In this document: piece after piece, positions 18,033 to 26,891 of the stretch
Layout: each line of letters starts with the position of its first letter
Position numbering within the stretch: position 1 is the stretch's first letter
From: Chara braunii
Taxonomy: Eukaryota > Streptophyta > Charophyceae > Charales > Characeae
Assembly: GCA_003427395.1 (NCBI GenBank)
Contig: BFEA01000015.1
Coordinates: forward strand, 274,376 to 308,792
DNA length: 34,417 nt
Reading direction: 5' to 3'
The notes under the pieces: model-generated
Told to the model about the DNA's origin: nothing
Seen by the model: only the letters and a program-made list of their open reading frames with translations
Databases searched by the model: none
Translations under genes and position numbers: made by a program

Positions 18033-18911
18033 TTGCTTCCCAACCAGCCACCAACAATCGGTGCGCGGAAGAATCTGATGACCTCCATTAAAACCTATGG
18101 ATCCCTGTGCACTTCCTTTTCTAATATGGCTGCACAGCTTTTCCTTCTTCACGTAACATCATGGCATCATGACTGCTACCGGAGTCAGCTTGTCTCTTAT
18201 ACCTCAAGAGTTCACTGCTACTGCCCCTGCATCCCCACCTTCTTACTCCCAAGTACCAATGACCTGCAATTACCATTTCACCCTCCACACTACCCACCAG
18301 TCCATTGGAAAGCATCACAGTCGGCTTCCATGCAGCAACACCCAAAGATTTACACAAAAACCTTCTGCCCCAGGCATGTTGACCAAGGCTCTTATCACCT
18401 TTTGAAAAAGCATTCTGGCCTAGCCTTATGCGCAGGAGTTCCAGGAGCACCGCTTCTGGAAAAGAAAGAACATCTGGATGCCCAAACACGGCTTCCAACA
18501 GAGTACGCAGAAGGCATGAAGAAAAGGGTTCAAACAAAAGGATGGAGAAAAAGGGTACAGGACAACTGGTCCACGCCTCCGATGCGAAGGCAATCTCCAT
18601 ATCCAGATCCACCATCCGAGTTTTTTTGGCGGATCTCCAGAGATGGGATCCATCCAGCCAAGCATCCAAAGGGCCCTTGTTGTGCAGCATGTAAAACACA
18701 CAATCTTCAACCGAGCACAACGGGTGTCAGACATTTTTCCACTAGCCTGCATGGACTACTTGTCAACTACCTCGTTCCAATCGTTTGCACGAGCTTAATT
18801 CCTCACCATACCAGTATTGTTGAACCACCACTACGTAATGTAAAACTGGGCCAAGCCCAGCAGACAGAAGAAGAACTGTGGGAGTGGCAGTCAGACGTTC
18901 GCTCCAACTGA
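18033..18911 (+). CDS. Long ORF of unknown identity, doubtful
   Basis: 292 codons, the longest uninterrupted frame in the window, Met start at 18033. I do not recognise it. The product is rich in His, Pro, Ser and Cys, has no signal peptide or transmembrane segment that I can see, and has a Lys/Arg-rich stretch in its middle (about residues 145-195). An antisense frame of 199 codons (18121-18720) overlaps it and is equally motif-free. Two long opposing frames can come from compositional bias that removes stops. It may be a chance frame, a species-restricted gene, or a worn transposon ORF. Confidence 0.2.
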   Translation: MLPNQPPTIGARKNLMTSIKTYGSLCTSFSNMAAQLFLLHVTSWHHDCYRSQLVSYTSRVHCYCPCIPTFLLPSTNDLQLPFHPPHYPPVHWKASQSASMQQHPKIYTKTFCPRHVDQGSYHLLKKHSGLALCAGVPGAPLLEKKEHLDAQTRLPTEYAEGMKKRVQTKGWRKRVQDNWSTPPMRRQSPYPDPPSEFFWRISRDGIHPAKHPKGPCCAACKTHNLQPSTTGVRHFSTSLHGLLVNYLVPIVCTSLIPHHTSIVEPPLRNVKLGQAQQTEEELWEWQSDVRSN

Positions 18912-19627
18912 CTAATTGAAAAAGGCAAGGCCAAGTGGTAACCGCTGCATTCGCCCTTCGCTTTATGAGATTCAGTTCGACCATTCAGGACTGGTCTGCA
19001 GTATCCGGCAAATTAGTCAACCGCTGAAACTGGTGTCTTATGGGGTGGGTTCATAAAAAAAGCTTTCAGTATTTGCAACAGGCTAAATTGAGACCCTTTT
19101 TCACCTCGTTTGTATGTGTGTGCGAATCGATCCCAATCCATCCCAGTCCATCCCAGCATATAGATAACACTCCAAATAGCACAAAGCTAGGCTAAGAGAG
19201 TCACCCCGCCACATGACCCGGGCAAACCTGCCCCTGGAGGGGGGACCTGCCCAGGATACCCGGGTGACAGCAAAAAGGGCATCATTTTCATTGTTTTTTT
19301 GCCAGTGGGGCAATTCCGCACCCACTAAGATGTGCCAAAATCCGGCCTTATCCTTGAATTTGTCCATGTCGCACCAAAGGGTGTCTATGGGTATACACAG
19401 GGTTTGAATGCGCTTAAAGGGGTGTGAGATACTTTAATGCGTTTTCCCCCTCCCTAGGTAGTTTATATTTCATAACAAATTTTGGTGTGGCCATCAGCCA
19501 CGTTGTTAGATTTGCAATTCTGCATGCATCCTCCCCAAAAGCCAGGCAACTGTTGACTCTTGCATGTGCGATGTAAACAAGAGACGTTGGGCCCAATCCC
19601 AGCACATGCTGCCCCCTACGAATAAGC
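18912..19627. other. Unassigned region
   Basis: No supported gene or element. ATCCCAATCCATCCCAGTCC at 19130-19149 is a short imperfect repeat. Confidence 0.4.
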
Positions 19628-20690
19628 ATGGGATGTGTATACACCCCTGTTCGCCCTTCAGCACACCTGCACCTTATATTTTTCTGTTCTCTTAGTGATG
19701 TCATTCTTAATTTCTTATGCATTTAGTGGTTCGTTTTTTTTTTTTTTTTAATAAAGGGTTGTGGGGCGCGTCGGGAAAAGTCTCAGGCGAGGCAGTCTGC
19801 AAGGAGGCTGGACACACTGGGTTACACTGGAGGAAAATGAAAGGGCCCGGGAGGCAAGTAGTGGGGGAAGAGAAGGACGAGAGTGGGAGGAGGAGGAGAC
19901 CAGGGAAAGAGGAGCCTCACTGGGTTTTCAATACTCACCAGCGGGGCAGGCTGGTAGAGACTGAACAGGCATTGCCAATGGTAAGTCGCCGTGATACGTG
20001 GTGCAAATAGCCAGTGAACAGTCGGGCCGCAGAAAAAAAAGCGCTGAACAGGCATTGCCAATGACAACTGGCCACCCCTGCAGACTAGTGCGTTGTAAAC
20101 TGGCACGATACCAGTACAGGTGTGTGTATTCTAGACTGTCACTGAGACAACTCCACCCGAATGAGTAGATCCAAAATTGAAACGGCCTTGTCTTATAACC
20201 TTCTATCCAGTTGAACGTGATATCTTAAATGATCATAATTTGTACCTTTCGATAAGTGTAATGTTTTGACGAAGAGATCGTTTCATTGTTCTGGTGTGAA
20301 AGGTGCGAGGCCCATCACGTCTCTGTACTTGAGCATGAGATCGTCGACACCCGTTTGCTTTTCAGCATGAGATGTGAACACACGTATTTGCTCTTCAGCA
20401 CACGCACAACTTATATTTTCTCTGTTCCCTTAATGATGATCATTTGATGCATTTAGTACTTCTACACAAGGGGAGGAAGGGAGAGGGACAGAGAGAAAGG
20501 GGGGCGAAAAGGAGGGGAGAGGAGGGGTATTGAGGAACCTCATTGGATCCTCAATACTCACCAGCAGAGCAGACTGCTAAAGACTGGCACAGGAGGTCGG
20601 TCAGGGGTCGGATTACAGAGAAAAAAATGTGCCGAGGAGAAGGCGTTACCTATGGTGAGTGACCACCCGTCTAGATCAGACAGGACAGGT
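19628..20690. repeat. Diverged duplication, period about 740 then 620 bp
   Basis: 19628-20095 and 20370-20690 share blocks in the same order: CTTCAGCACACSYRCA with CTTATATTTT and CTGTTC; TGCATTTAGT; a purine-rich GGGAGAGG-type tract; CTCAATACTCACCAGC with a GCAG...GACTG end; and ATGGTRAGTSRCC. Spacing differs between blocks. The first unit has its own 82-bp internal duplication (CTGAACAGGCATTGCCAATG at 19962 and 20044) and a T16-17 run at 19735-19750. No gene is supported, although ATGGTAAGT/ATGGTGAGT resemble splice donors. Confidence 0.55.
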
Positions 20691-21098
20691 TCGGGTGTGG
20701 ACCATGGAAGCACAGCATCCAATTCTCACAGTTGTGGTTCCTCCAGCGAATGGCGTGGTGCAGACAGATGTCACAGTCAGCATGGCTCCCACATGCTAGT
20801 AACGGCGACCATGGTTGTATAGGGACTGTCATTCCAGCCTCTGTCTACAGATACGATATGACATGTGAGGGTGAGCTAGATATGGAATGCCATCATACGT
20901 ATGTGTGTATATGTATTTAGGTAGCCCAATAATGGGAGGGTCATAACTGGTCCAGACTCCAGAAGTACTCTGTAGGAATTGGAAAGGCATCAGGAGCTTC
21001 AAAGGTTGCACCCTTATCCTGTTTGCCAAAATCTTTCTGAGACCAGGCAAAAAAGCCTGCTAGTCCAAACCCCAAAAAGAACCCCTTAATACCCCCAT

Positions 21099-21206
21099 AT
21101 ACTTTTCTTGGCCTTTTGGCCAATATCAAGTATAGTATCTGTTCTCATCAGTTTAATATCTGCTCCCTGGTCCATCGGGCTATTATACAACTACGAAAAA
21201 AAAAAA
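21099..21206 (+). pseudogene. U2 snRNA 5' fragment with A-rich tail
   Basis: U2 pairs with the intron branch point. ATACTTTTCTTGGCCTTTTG then GCCAATATCAAGTATAGTAT, CTGTTCTCATCAGTTTAATA and TCTGCTCC follow the U2 5' end through stem I and the branch-recognition region with about eight changes in the first 66 bases. One hits the branch-recognition box (GUAGUA is AUAGUA here). Similarity fades after GGTCCATCGG, and the 3' domain with the Sm site is missing; instead CTACG is followed by 11 A (21196-21206). No TATA box or USE is evident upstream. A truncated A-tailed copy points to reverse-transcription-mediated insertion, but I found no flanking duplication. Confidence 0.8.
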
Positions 21207-21820
21207 CGCACCAGCAACACACGAAAGGGAACCCTGTAGCGATGTGGTTGCCTCTTCCACATTGAAAATTGTAATGCACTACCCATGGACATGAGAAGGA
21301 CAAGAGGCTAGAAATAGGTTAAGAGGCCAGATGGCCAGCAGGCCCTGAGCTGTCTGGATACAGAGCAGACATGCATCCAGATAAAAGCTGGATTCCACAG
21401 ATAAACTCCCTCTAGCACTCTGAATGGGTAATTCATGGATGTGTCCAGCTGACACCCATGTACAACACATATTCCTTGAAGAACGTTTCTCTTACGACTA
21501 CAGTACAAGGCATATTCCTTCTTTAGTTCAAACTTCAAACTCCTTGTTTGGATAGTAGGAGGATTCCACAGATGCAGTTGTTTGTCGGCATTCCGTTTGA
21601 CTTGGACTACTCTGATCATACACAGCCATTCTGAGGGCTACACAGTTCCAGCCCACAAAATTGGGTGGGGAAGGGGGAGGGGGGAGGTGGGGTGCCAGCA
21701 CAGTCGCCCAAGACAGGCCTGCACTGGCAAGTTCCCAGCAAACATCTACAATTCTCTCCCCACTGGGAAGTGGGGCCATTGTGACAGCATATGCCCCAAA
21801 ATTGCCCGAATTGCAGCCAT
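21207..21820. other. Unassigned region
   Basis: No supported gene. A G-rich run lies at 21662-21693. Confidence 0.4.
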
Positions 21821-21823
21821 AGT

Positions 21824-21854
<31 letters not shown>
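21824..21854. repeat. A homopolymer run
   Basis: About 30 A in a row. Possible tail of a retroposed sequence, but no flanking target duplication was found. Confidence 0.8.
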
Positions 21855-21856
<2 letters not shown>

Positions 21857-21964
21857 GATCCCAATTTGCCTTTAGTGGCAGACAACATGGGCAATGTAAC
21901 TGTATTCGACAACCCAAAATCGCCCAAATAAAAAGCTATACCAACCCCTCCCCCAACCCTACTT

Positions 21965-22109
21965 TAGATTCAGCAGAAGACAATATGATTGCATCTGGGC
22001 CAGACATGGCCGAAAATTCCCCAAATTGCAGCTCTACTGACCCCACTTGAATTCAGTGGACGACACCCGCCTTGGATTCAACAGATGACAATATGATTGC
22101 CTCTGGGCA
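21965..22109. repeat. Direct duplication, period 108 bp
   Basis: 21965-22001 and 22073-22109 share GATTCARCAGAWGACAATAT and GATTGCMTCTGGGC. Weaker relatives of the same unit (GGCAGACAACATGGGCAATG, and several CCCAAATTGCAGC-like words) lie upstream from about 21790, suggesting an old degenerate tandem array. Confidence 0.65.
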
Positions 22110-22454
22110 ACAACAACTTGTCATGAATAGCCCCCAATACCTATGTGCACGGCAGGAATAGAACACAGATGACCAGTGGAGAACGTGTGTGGAACAACCA
22201 GGCTTGGAGGGGGGGGGCATCCACTCAACAATCAACACCCATTACCCCGTATGTCCATGGGCATTTCCACATAAATTATAAATATGGAAAATAATTATTT
22301 CTGATACTTGCCTCACGGGGATTCTCCACAGAAATATGGACAGTTCTTTCTCAAACTTTCTTCTCCCTCTAGTGAGACAGGGAACAGCCTTTGCCTTCAT
22401 TCTGACCATCAGGATCAGACACAGCAAGCAGGTGCAGGCACCAATGGTGCCACT

Positions 22455-22545
22455 ACGAGCTGCATTAACGTAATCATGGCCAGAATGCCATCTAGATTCA
22501 CGAGCTGAATTAACATAATCATGGCCAGAATGTCGTCCGGATTCA
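22455..22545. repeat. Tandem repeat, two units of 45 bp
   Basis: ACGAGCTGMATTAACRTAAT with CATGGCCAGAATG and GATTC occurs twice head to tail with six differences. Confidence 0.85.
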
Positions 22546-22922
22546 GTTTCATGTTAAGGAACTACTGACATAGTACCGGCAACTTTGGCTGCCACTAACC
22601 AACACCAACTGTCTTCCACTTGGCTACCAGCCAGGTTGGCATTCTGCTCTTGATTGGAAACCAAGCCAGGAGTTAAAAGGAGGGGTCATGGGAGCAGGAT
22701 CAGCCCAATCCGCACGTCTAATCAGTGTTAGCTTATGACAAATTTTATCAATCTTTTGGAGCACGTCTGCCAAGAACGAGCAAGGACACGCCTGCCTCAA
22801 GAGTCGAACAACAACACAGCCCTAAACCAAGCCCTCGCGCTGCTGGCTGTTCACTCCCCACTTGGTCATATCGTCACTGACCATAACTGAAAACTACAGA
22901 AAGAACAGCAGTTACAATCTGC

Positions 22923-22969
22923 AGAACGTGTAGTCGGTAATACCAGCCTTGGGCACTGGGCCCGTTTGA

Positions 22970-23000
<31 letters not shown>

Positions 23001-23007
23001 GTGTAGT
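22923..23007 (+). mobile_element. Tiny A-tailed retroinsertion with 12-bp target duplication
   Basis: AGAACGTGTAGT occurs at 22923-22934 and again at 22996-23007. Between them are 34 unique bases (22935-22968, starting CGGTAATACC and ending GGGCCCGTTTG) and a run of about 27 A. A target duplication plus a 3' A tail is the hallmark of LINE-type target-primed reverse transcription, here with extreme 5' truncation. The source transcript is unknown. Confidence 0.8.
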
Positions 23008-23338
23008 AAGCAGCGGCCTTCACCAGGCAGCATGGCCTGCACTGAGAACCCGGCGACAGCAAACCCTTTACGTTCTTTTTTTTTTCTTTGAGGGGAAATT
23101 ACTGAAACCAGTAGGATCCGGATCAATGACCAAGGTGGCCCAGCATTAGGAATAAGGTTCAGTGTCAGCCCAGGTGAGCACCGTCATCCTCCCAAGAACA
23201 TACAAGCCCAGTGCCATAGTCAGGTTTGTATTCCATTACAGAGGTCGCTGAGCTCATGGGCCCGTTTGTCTGCGTCTTGAAAAGCCAACCACAAAAAGCT
23301 CTTGTGTAAATGACCCCTCGGTAACCTCTACAGTTAAA

Positions 23339-23526
23339 CCACCACTACCTTTCTCAGCTGTTGATACAGAGCCTGACATCGCCCTTCGCGCCAAAAAAAA
23401 GTGAACAGGCATGCGCCTCGTTTTAGCTGGCGCCGCCAGCCATTTCGGTCCAGTGCCCGAACCGTCAAGAGTTGCCCGTATTAACCGGCGCATATTTGTT
23501 TTTCAAGTGGGCAAAGGTACTGTGGT
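23339..23526 (+). mobile_element. TTAA MITE, subfamily A
   Basis: Starts ACCACCACTACCTTTCTCAG and ends GGTACTGTGGT, flanked by exact TTAA at 23335-23338 and 23527-23530. The interior has GCCTCGTTTTAGCTGGCGCC and GCCAGCCATTTCGGTCC; the right part has ATTTGTTTTTCAAGTGGGCA, the complement of the 5' end of the copy at 12316. Confidence 0.85.
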
Positions 23527-23617
23527 TTAAGACAAAAAATGAATACAACCATTAAATCAAAGATAATCCATAAATAGGCCATAGTGTACCAGAGGGAGAT
23601 CAATGATTTCGCCATTA

Positions 23618-23715
23618 CACTCACTTTCCCACTCTCTATTTATGTGTGTCATCCTTGCACAGGGGCCATGCTAATCTTCTCTGTATCGTTCAATTTTATG
23701 GATGTCCCAAAGGAC
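23618..23715 (-). ncRNA. U6 snRNA-like copy, full length, probably pseudogene
   Basis: On the minus strand GTCCTTTGGGACATCCATAA is followed by AATTGAACGATACAGAGAAG, ATTAGCATGGCCCCTGTGCA and AGGATGACACACATAAATAG. This covers U6 from its 5' stem through the ACAGAGA box, the AGC triad and the 3' stem. Changes: single-base deletions in the 5' stem loop and in CCGATAAAATTGGAAC (G and G missing), GCGC to GTGC. The 3' end reads AGAGTGGGAAAG in place of AGAAATGGTCC and no T run follows; no TATA box at the usual -25 to -30. Hence probably not transcribed as a normal U6 gene. Confidence 0.85.
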
Positions 23716-24065
23716 AGACCTTCCCACTATCAACGTTGCCTTATGTGTTCCAGAGTCAGTCCCCTATCAACAAACATGAGGGTAAACTGAGTATTTGGAT
23801 TCTAAGCACCATTTACAAAAGAAGGTATCCGCAGCTTTTTTGCACCAGTGTCTCAAGTTCTCCACACCAGAAAGAATTATTGTTCCTATCACATTCCATT
23901 TTGCATGCGAGGTTCTTCTTTCCTTCATTGCGACGGCAAGTGGCAACAATCCGCAAGATTCATCTTGCGAGGCTAGGGTTGCATTGGACCTAGGTTTGGA
24001 AAGCCACCTGGTCCAAGTTTGGTTGAAAAGAATGAAAACCCTGTTCCATGAAGCAATGAAATCCT
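23716..24065. other. Unassigned region
   Basis: About 350 bases upstream of the U6-like copy. No promoter element for an snRNA gene and no coding signal seen. Confidence 0.4.
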
Positions 24066-24069
24066 TTAA

Positions 24070-24216
24070 ATCACCAGTTCCTAGACTCGTGCCCGTTCAC
24101 GCGCCACGATTTTAGGAAACGTACGGGCTACTACAGGAGCGCCCAAATTCATCCGACTAGAAACGTTTCTACTTCTTTTTTTTCCGCAGCCGATAGCTGG
24201 GCCAAGTATTGGTGGT
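24070..24216 (+). mobile_element. TTAA MITE, subfamily B
   Basis: ATCACCAGTTCC at the left, CCAAGTATTGGTGGT at the right, flanked by exact TTAA at 24066-24069 and 24217-24220. The interior is nearly the same as 13042-13191 (GTGCCCGTTCACGCGCCACG, TACAGGAGCGCCCAAATTCA, AGCCGATAGCTGGGCC). Confidence 0.87.
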
Positions 24217-24309
24217 TTAAAATGATGGTGCCACAGAGTTCTGAAGCGAACTGCTAAGTGAAAATGACCATTTTCTAAAGTATTTTCCCACTTTTGAATC
24301 CCGACTGTC

Positions 24310-24382
24310 CCTCAAATTGCGCATGTCATACTTGCTCAGGGCCAAGGAGGCATGCTAATCTTCTTTGTTATCATTCCAATTC
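24310..24382 (-). pseudogene. Diverged U6 snRNA fragment
   Basis: The minus strand reads GAATTGGAATGATAACAAAG, AAGATTAGCATGCCTCCTTG, GCCCTGAGCAAGTATGACAT and GCGCAATTTGAG. It aligns with U6 from AATTGGAACG through the GAAGATTAGCATG core to ATGACACGCAC, with an insertion in the CCCCTGCGC segment and a changed ACAGAGA box (ACAAAGA). The 5' stem is absent, replaced at the same U6 position by the MITE starting at 24386. Confidence 0.75.
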
Positions 24383-24385
24383 TCA

Positions 24386-24575
24386 ACCTTCAAGTACTCC
24401 AGAGCCTCTTTTTCCCGATGCCGATTCCTGCTGTGCTCCAAGTTTTGTTCACCAAGGCAGGAGCAAAATCTATTTGTTTTAGCTGGTGCCGCCAGCCTTT
24501 TCGCTTCAGAGCCCTGAAGGCCCAAAGGCCACGTTGCGTATACGACCGAATGGCTGGGCAAAGTATGGGTGGTGG
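24386..24575 (+). mobile_element. TTAA MITE, subfamily A, degraded, next to U6 fragment
   Basis: Left end ACCTTCAAGTACTCC, right end GCTGGGCAAAGTATGGGTGG. Flanks CTCA and GGAG are decayed versions of TTAA. The interior has TTTTAGCTGGTGCCGCCAGC and GGAGCAAAATCTATTTG like other subfamily A copies. It meets U6 at the position where the MITE at 13353 meets its U6 copy. Confidence 0.65.
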
Positions 24576-24752
24576 AGACAGGCAAAAGTGCTTGAGACAG
24601 AACACCTTGCCGACAAGCCACAAGACTAAGTCAAGCTCCCTTCTGGCTGGAGAAGAGGTGGCATGTCATTTTCGGCTTTTGGCCCCTCCGTTGGCCCAGT
24701 GCAGCAGGCCACCTACAAGGTGCCTCGAGACTCTTAAACGGAAGGTTATGAA

Positions 24753-24987
24753 ACCACCAGTACGTTTCCCAGCCACTTCTCTATGATGCAGCAGTGCTCG
24801 CGCCGCGTCTGGTGGGATGTAACAGCCTGCCGCTTCACAAAATATGCATCCACACCAAACGCATCCCATGCACGACCAGTTTTGCCTGGATGTATGTTTT
24901 GTGAACCAGCAGTCCGGTGCATCCCGACAAACAGAGCATAAGCACTGCCACATCTCAGAAAAAATGGCTGGGAAAAGTACTGGCGGT
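24753..24987 (+). mobile_element. TTAA MITE, subfamily A
   Basis: ACCACCAGTACGTTTCCCAG at the left and CTGGGAAAAGTACTGGCGGT at the right; flanks TGAA (24749-24752) and TTAA (24988-24991). The TIR similarity extends through CCAGCCACTTCTCTATGATGC. A further start-like ACCACAACTACG follows the right TTAA, hinting at another abutting, truncated copy. Confidence 0.82.
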
Positions 24988-25116
24988 TTAAACCACAACT
25001 ACGTCCAGACCTGATCTGCTGAGCCTAATGAGGTCCGCGCCTATGATACCATGCTCGTCTCTAGCACTCTGGAAGTGGAAAATCCAGCGTCATTGCAGCC
25101 CACTAATTTGTGAAAA

Positions 25117-25542
25117 ATGAGGTCGTCCCAGGCAGTCGTGGTAGTTCTGCTCCTTATCTATCCCCTGTGGGCTATCCAGCCACCAGTATGCAGGCGGGCC
25201 AGGCTGTCCAGCCTCAAGTATATCGGTAGGCCACATATTCCACAGTCCTGCAAGCACGAGGAGATGCTAGCTACTTCACCTACATGCACATCCAACCCAA
25301 TGGATCAGAATGTGAAAAAGGAGAAGTTTGGCAATCTAAGTGAGACAAAAAAGAAAAATGCTGAGAATCTTCTAAGGCATGCTCGCGTAAAGATGCTTTG
25401 CAGATCTGTTGATCCACAGTTCATGCTTTATGTTATTCATGCGAATCCATCAAGATTCGAATTCAGCTGCTCTGTTTATCAACTGCTCATCGGCGCACCA
25501 TTCAGCCACATGAGCTGGGTGCTTGGGCAAAATTTCTGCTAG
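25117..25542 (+). CDS. ORF of unknown identity, signal-peptide-like start
   Basis: 141 codons. The first 25 residues (MRSSQAVVVVLLLIYPLWAI, then QPPVC) look like a secretion signal with a basic n-region and a hydrophobic core. The rest is Lys/Arg-rich with six further Cys residues and no domain that I recognise. There is no supporting neighbour, and introns cannot be judged. It could be a small secreted protein, one exon, or chance. Confidence 0.25.
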   Translation: MRSSQAVVVVLLLIYPLWAIQPPVCRRARLSSLKYIGRPHIPQSCKHEEMLATSPTCTSNPMDQNVKKEKFGNLSETKKKNAENLLRHARVKMLCRSVDPQFMLYVIHANPSRFEFSCSVYQLLIGAPFSHMSWVLGQNFC

Positions 25543-25590
25543 CGCCTTTTCAAAGTCAGGCAGTACCTAAGATCCTTTACAGTATGTCAA

Positions 25591-25726
25591 AGCACCAGTA
25601 CTTGGGACCCTTCCTTTGTTCCCTGTGGACCTCCATGCCTCTGGATTTAACCAGGCACATGCCGGCCCGTACATCCCCAAAAGGTCGGCATGTATACACA
25701 CGGATCTTTCTCGAGTACTGGTGGCT
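25591..25726 (+). mobile_element. TTAA MITE-like element, imperfect
   Basis: AGCACCAGTACTTGGG at the left after TCAA and TCGAGTACTGGTGGCT at the right. The ends are complementary over about 12 bases; the interior is not like subfamilies A-C. The right flank (CTGG) does not show TTAA, so membership in the family is tentative. Confidence 0.5.
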
Positions 25727-25739
25727 CTGGTTTTGAGAT

Positions 25740-26670
25740 GCATTATTTCTTTTCATTTCTTTTGCGCACAACATTCTGTGCATTTGTTACCTCCAGCCTG
25801 GATATTATTCCAGTGTGCTTGAGGCATTCTGTCAGTCATCATGTGATGAACGTTGTCATATGAATTGATTTGATAGCTCCTGCTGGCAAATTCCGCTCTA
25901 TCAGGGGCAACTGGTAGAAAAAGAACTGTGCACAAACAAAAACTGGTGCAAACCGAAAGCATATGTTGATCAGAGTCGCTGTGACCCAGTAGGCCTGATT
26001 TACAGGCCGGACACGCTAGGGCTCGTGAAAATTTTTGGTTGAAAGACCAGGCTCAGGGATTGGCGCTTCAACATTAACAACTACACTTGGTGGTATCCAT
26101 GAGTGGACGCAAATCATCCATTGCGGAAGTAAATCCACTTGTCGTGGACACTTTCCAGACCCGCAGGAGACTGTGATCGGATCAGCCACCTCTCTCCCAC
26201 AGTTCGGGGGTAAAGAGTTAGAAGACGAGAGGTGAGTCAGATGAGTCACCCTCAGAGATCTGGAAGAAATGACCCCACACCTGTCAGAATGAAAATGGAA
26301 CTAGGAAACCTGAAAGCCCAATGCTAAGAAGCTCCCTACCCGCTACAGGGAAGGTCAATCTTGCCCAGATTCGTCATTGCTGATCGTAGAATACTAGAAT
26401 AGAAATGCTCATGATGGCATGGAGGGCCCAATGCTCCTTCGAACGCAGCAACATACATTTGGTTTACTGCAAGCCAAGGAACACATGGCAGATTACTCGG
26501 TAGTGAGGACCAAAGCGGCATGGGCCCAACTGAATAAGATAGTGGCCTTGCACAGGAGTCTCTGACATCAAAAAAAAAATGACGAAGAGTACACAAATCC
26601 AGAAAACGGGATGCCGTCCGGGCGTACATAGTTTGAATCTCGCAAATAGACAATACTCACACTAGGACTA
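25740..26670. other. Unassigned region
   Basis: No supported gene or mobile element. Frames of up to 105 residues on both strands without motifs. Confidence 0.4.
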
Positions 26671-26680
26671 CTTGGCCCAA

Positions 26681-26758
26681 GCTCTGGATGGAATTGCAGC
26701 CAGATACACCTCCGTCTAGGCTCTGGATGTAATTGCAGTCAGATACATCCCGGTCGTG
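26681..26758. repeat. Tandem repeat, two units of 39 bp
   Basis: GCTCTGGATGKAATTGCAGY followed by CAGATACAYC is repeated head to tail (26681 and 26720). Confidence 0.8.
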
Positions 26759-26810
26759 GTAGAAATCCGCACCCATGTACACCTTGGAAACAGGGTTTCC
26801 TGAGCGCCCG

Positions 26811-26831
26811 GCTGTGGGGTCCAGCCCTAAG
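26811..26831 (-). mobile_element. Solo TIR of the PIF/Harbinger-type MITE
   Basis: GCTGTGGGGTCCAGCCCTAA at 26811-26830 matches the right end of the 10044-10581 element (CTGTGGGGTCCAGGCCTTA) with one change, and is followed by a TAA-like site. No partner end was found within about 600 bases. Confidence 0.5.
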
Positions 26832-26861
26832 GCTACGAGCTACGCCGCTACCCCCTTCAAA

Positions 26862-26891
26862 AGGGAGGGGAGGGGAGGGGAGGGGGGGGGG
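26862..26891 (+). repeat. G-rich tract with G-quadruplex potential
   Basis: GGGAGGGGAGGGGAGGGGA followed by about 10 G: at least four G runs of three or more separated by single A. Confidence 0.8.

Noticed and set aside
18121-18720. 199-codon antisense frame within the 18033-18911 ORF
   Set aside because: No motif, and fully overlapped by a longer opposing frame. At most one of the two is real and neither is supported.
22297-22330. U1 snRNA 5' end: ATACTTGCCTCACGGGG resembles the U1 start
   Set aside because: Two mismatches in the first 11 bases, including the donor-pairing region, and no similarity after the first 17 bases. Likely chance.
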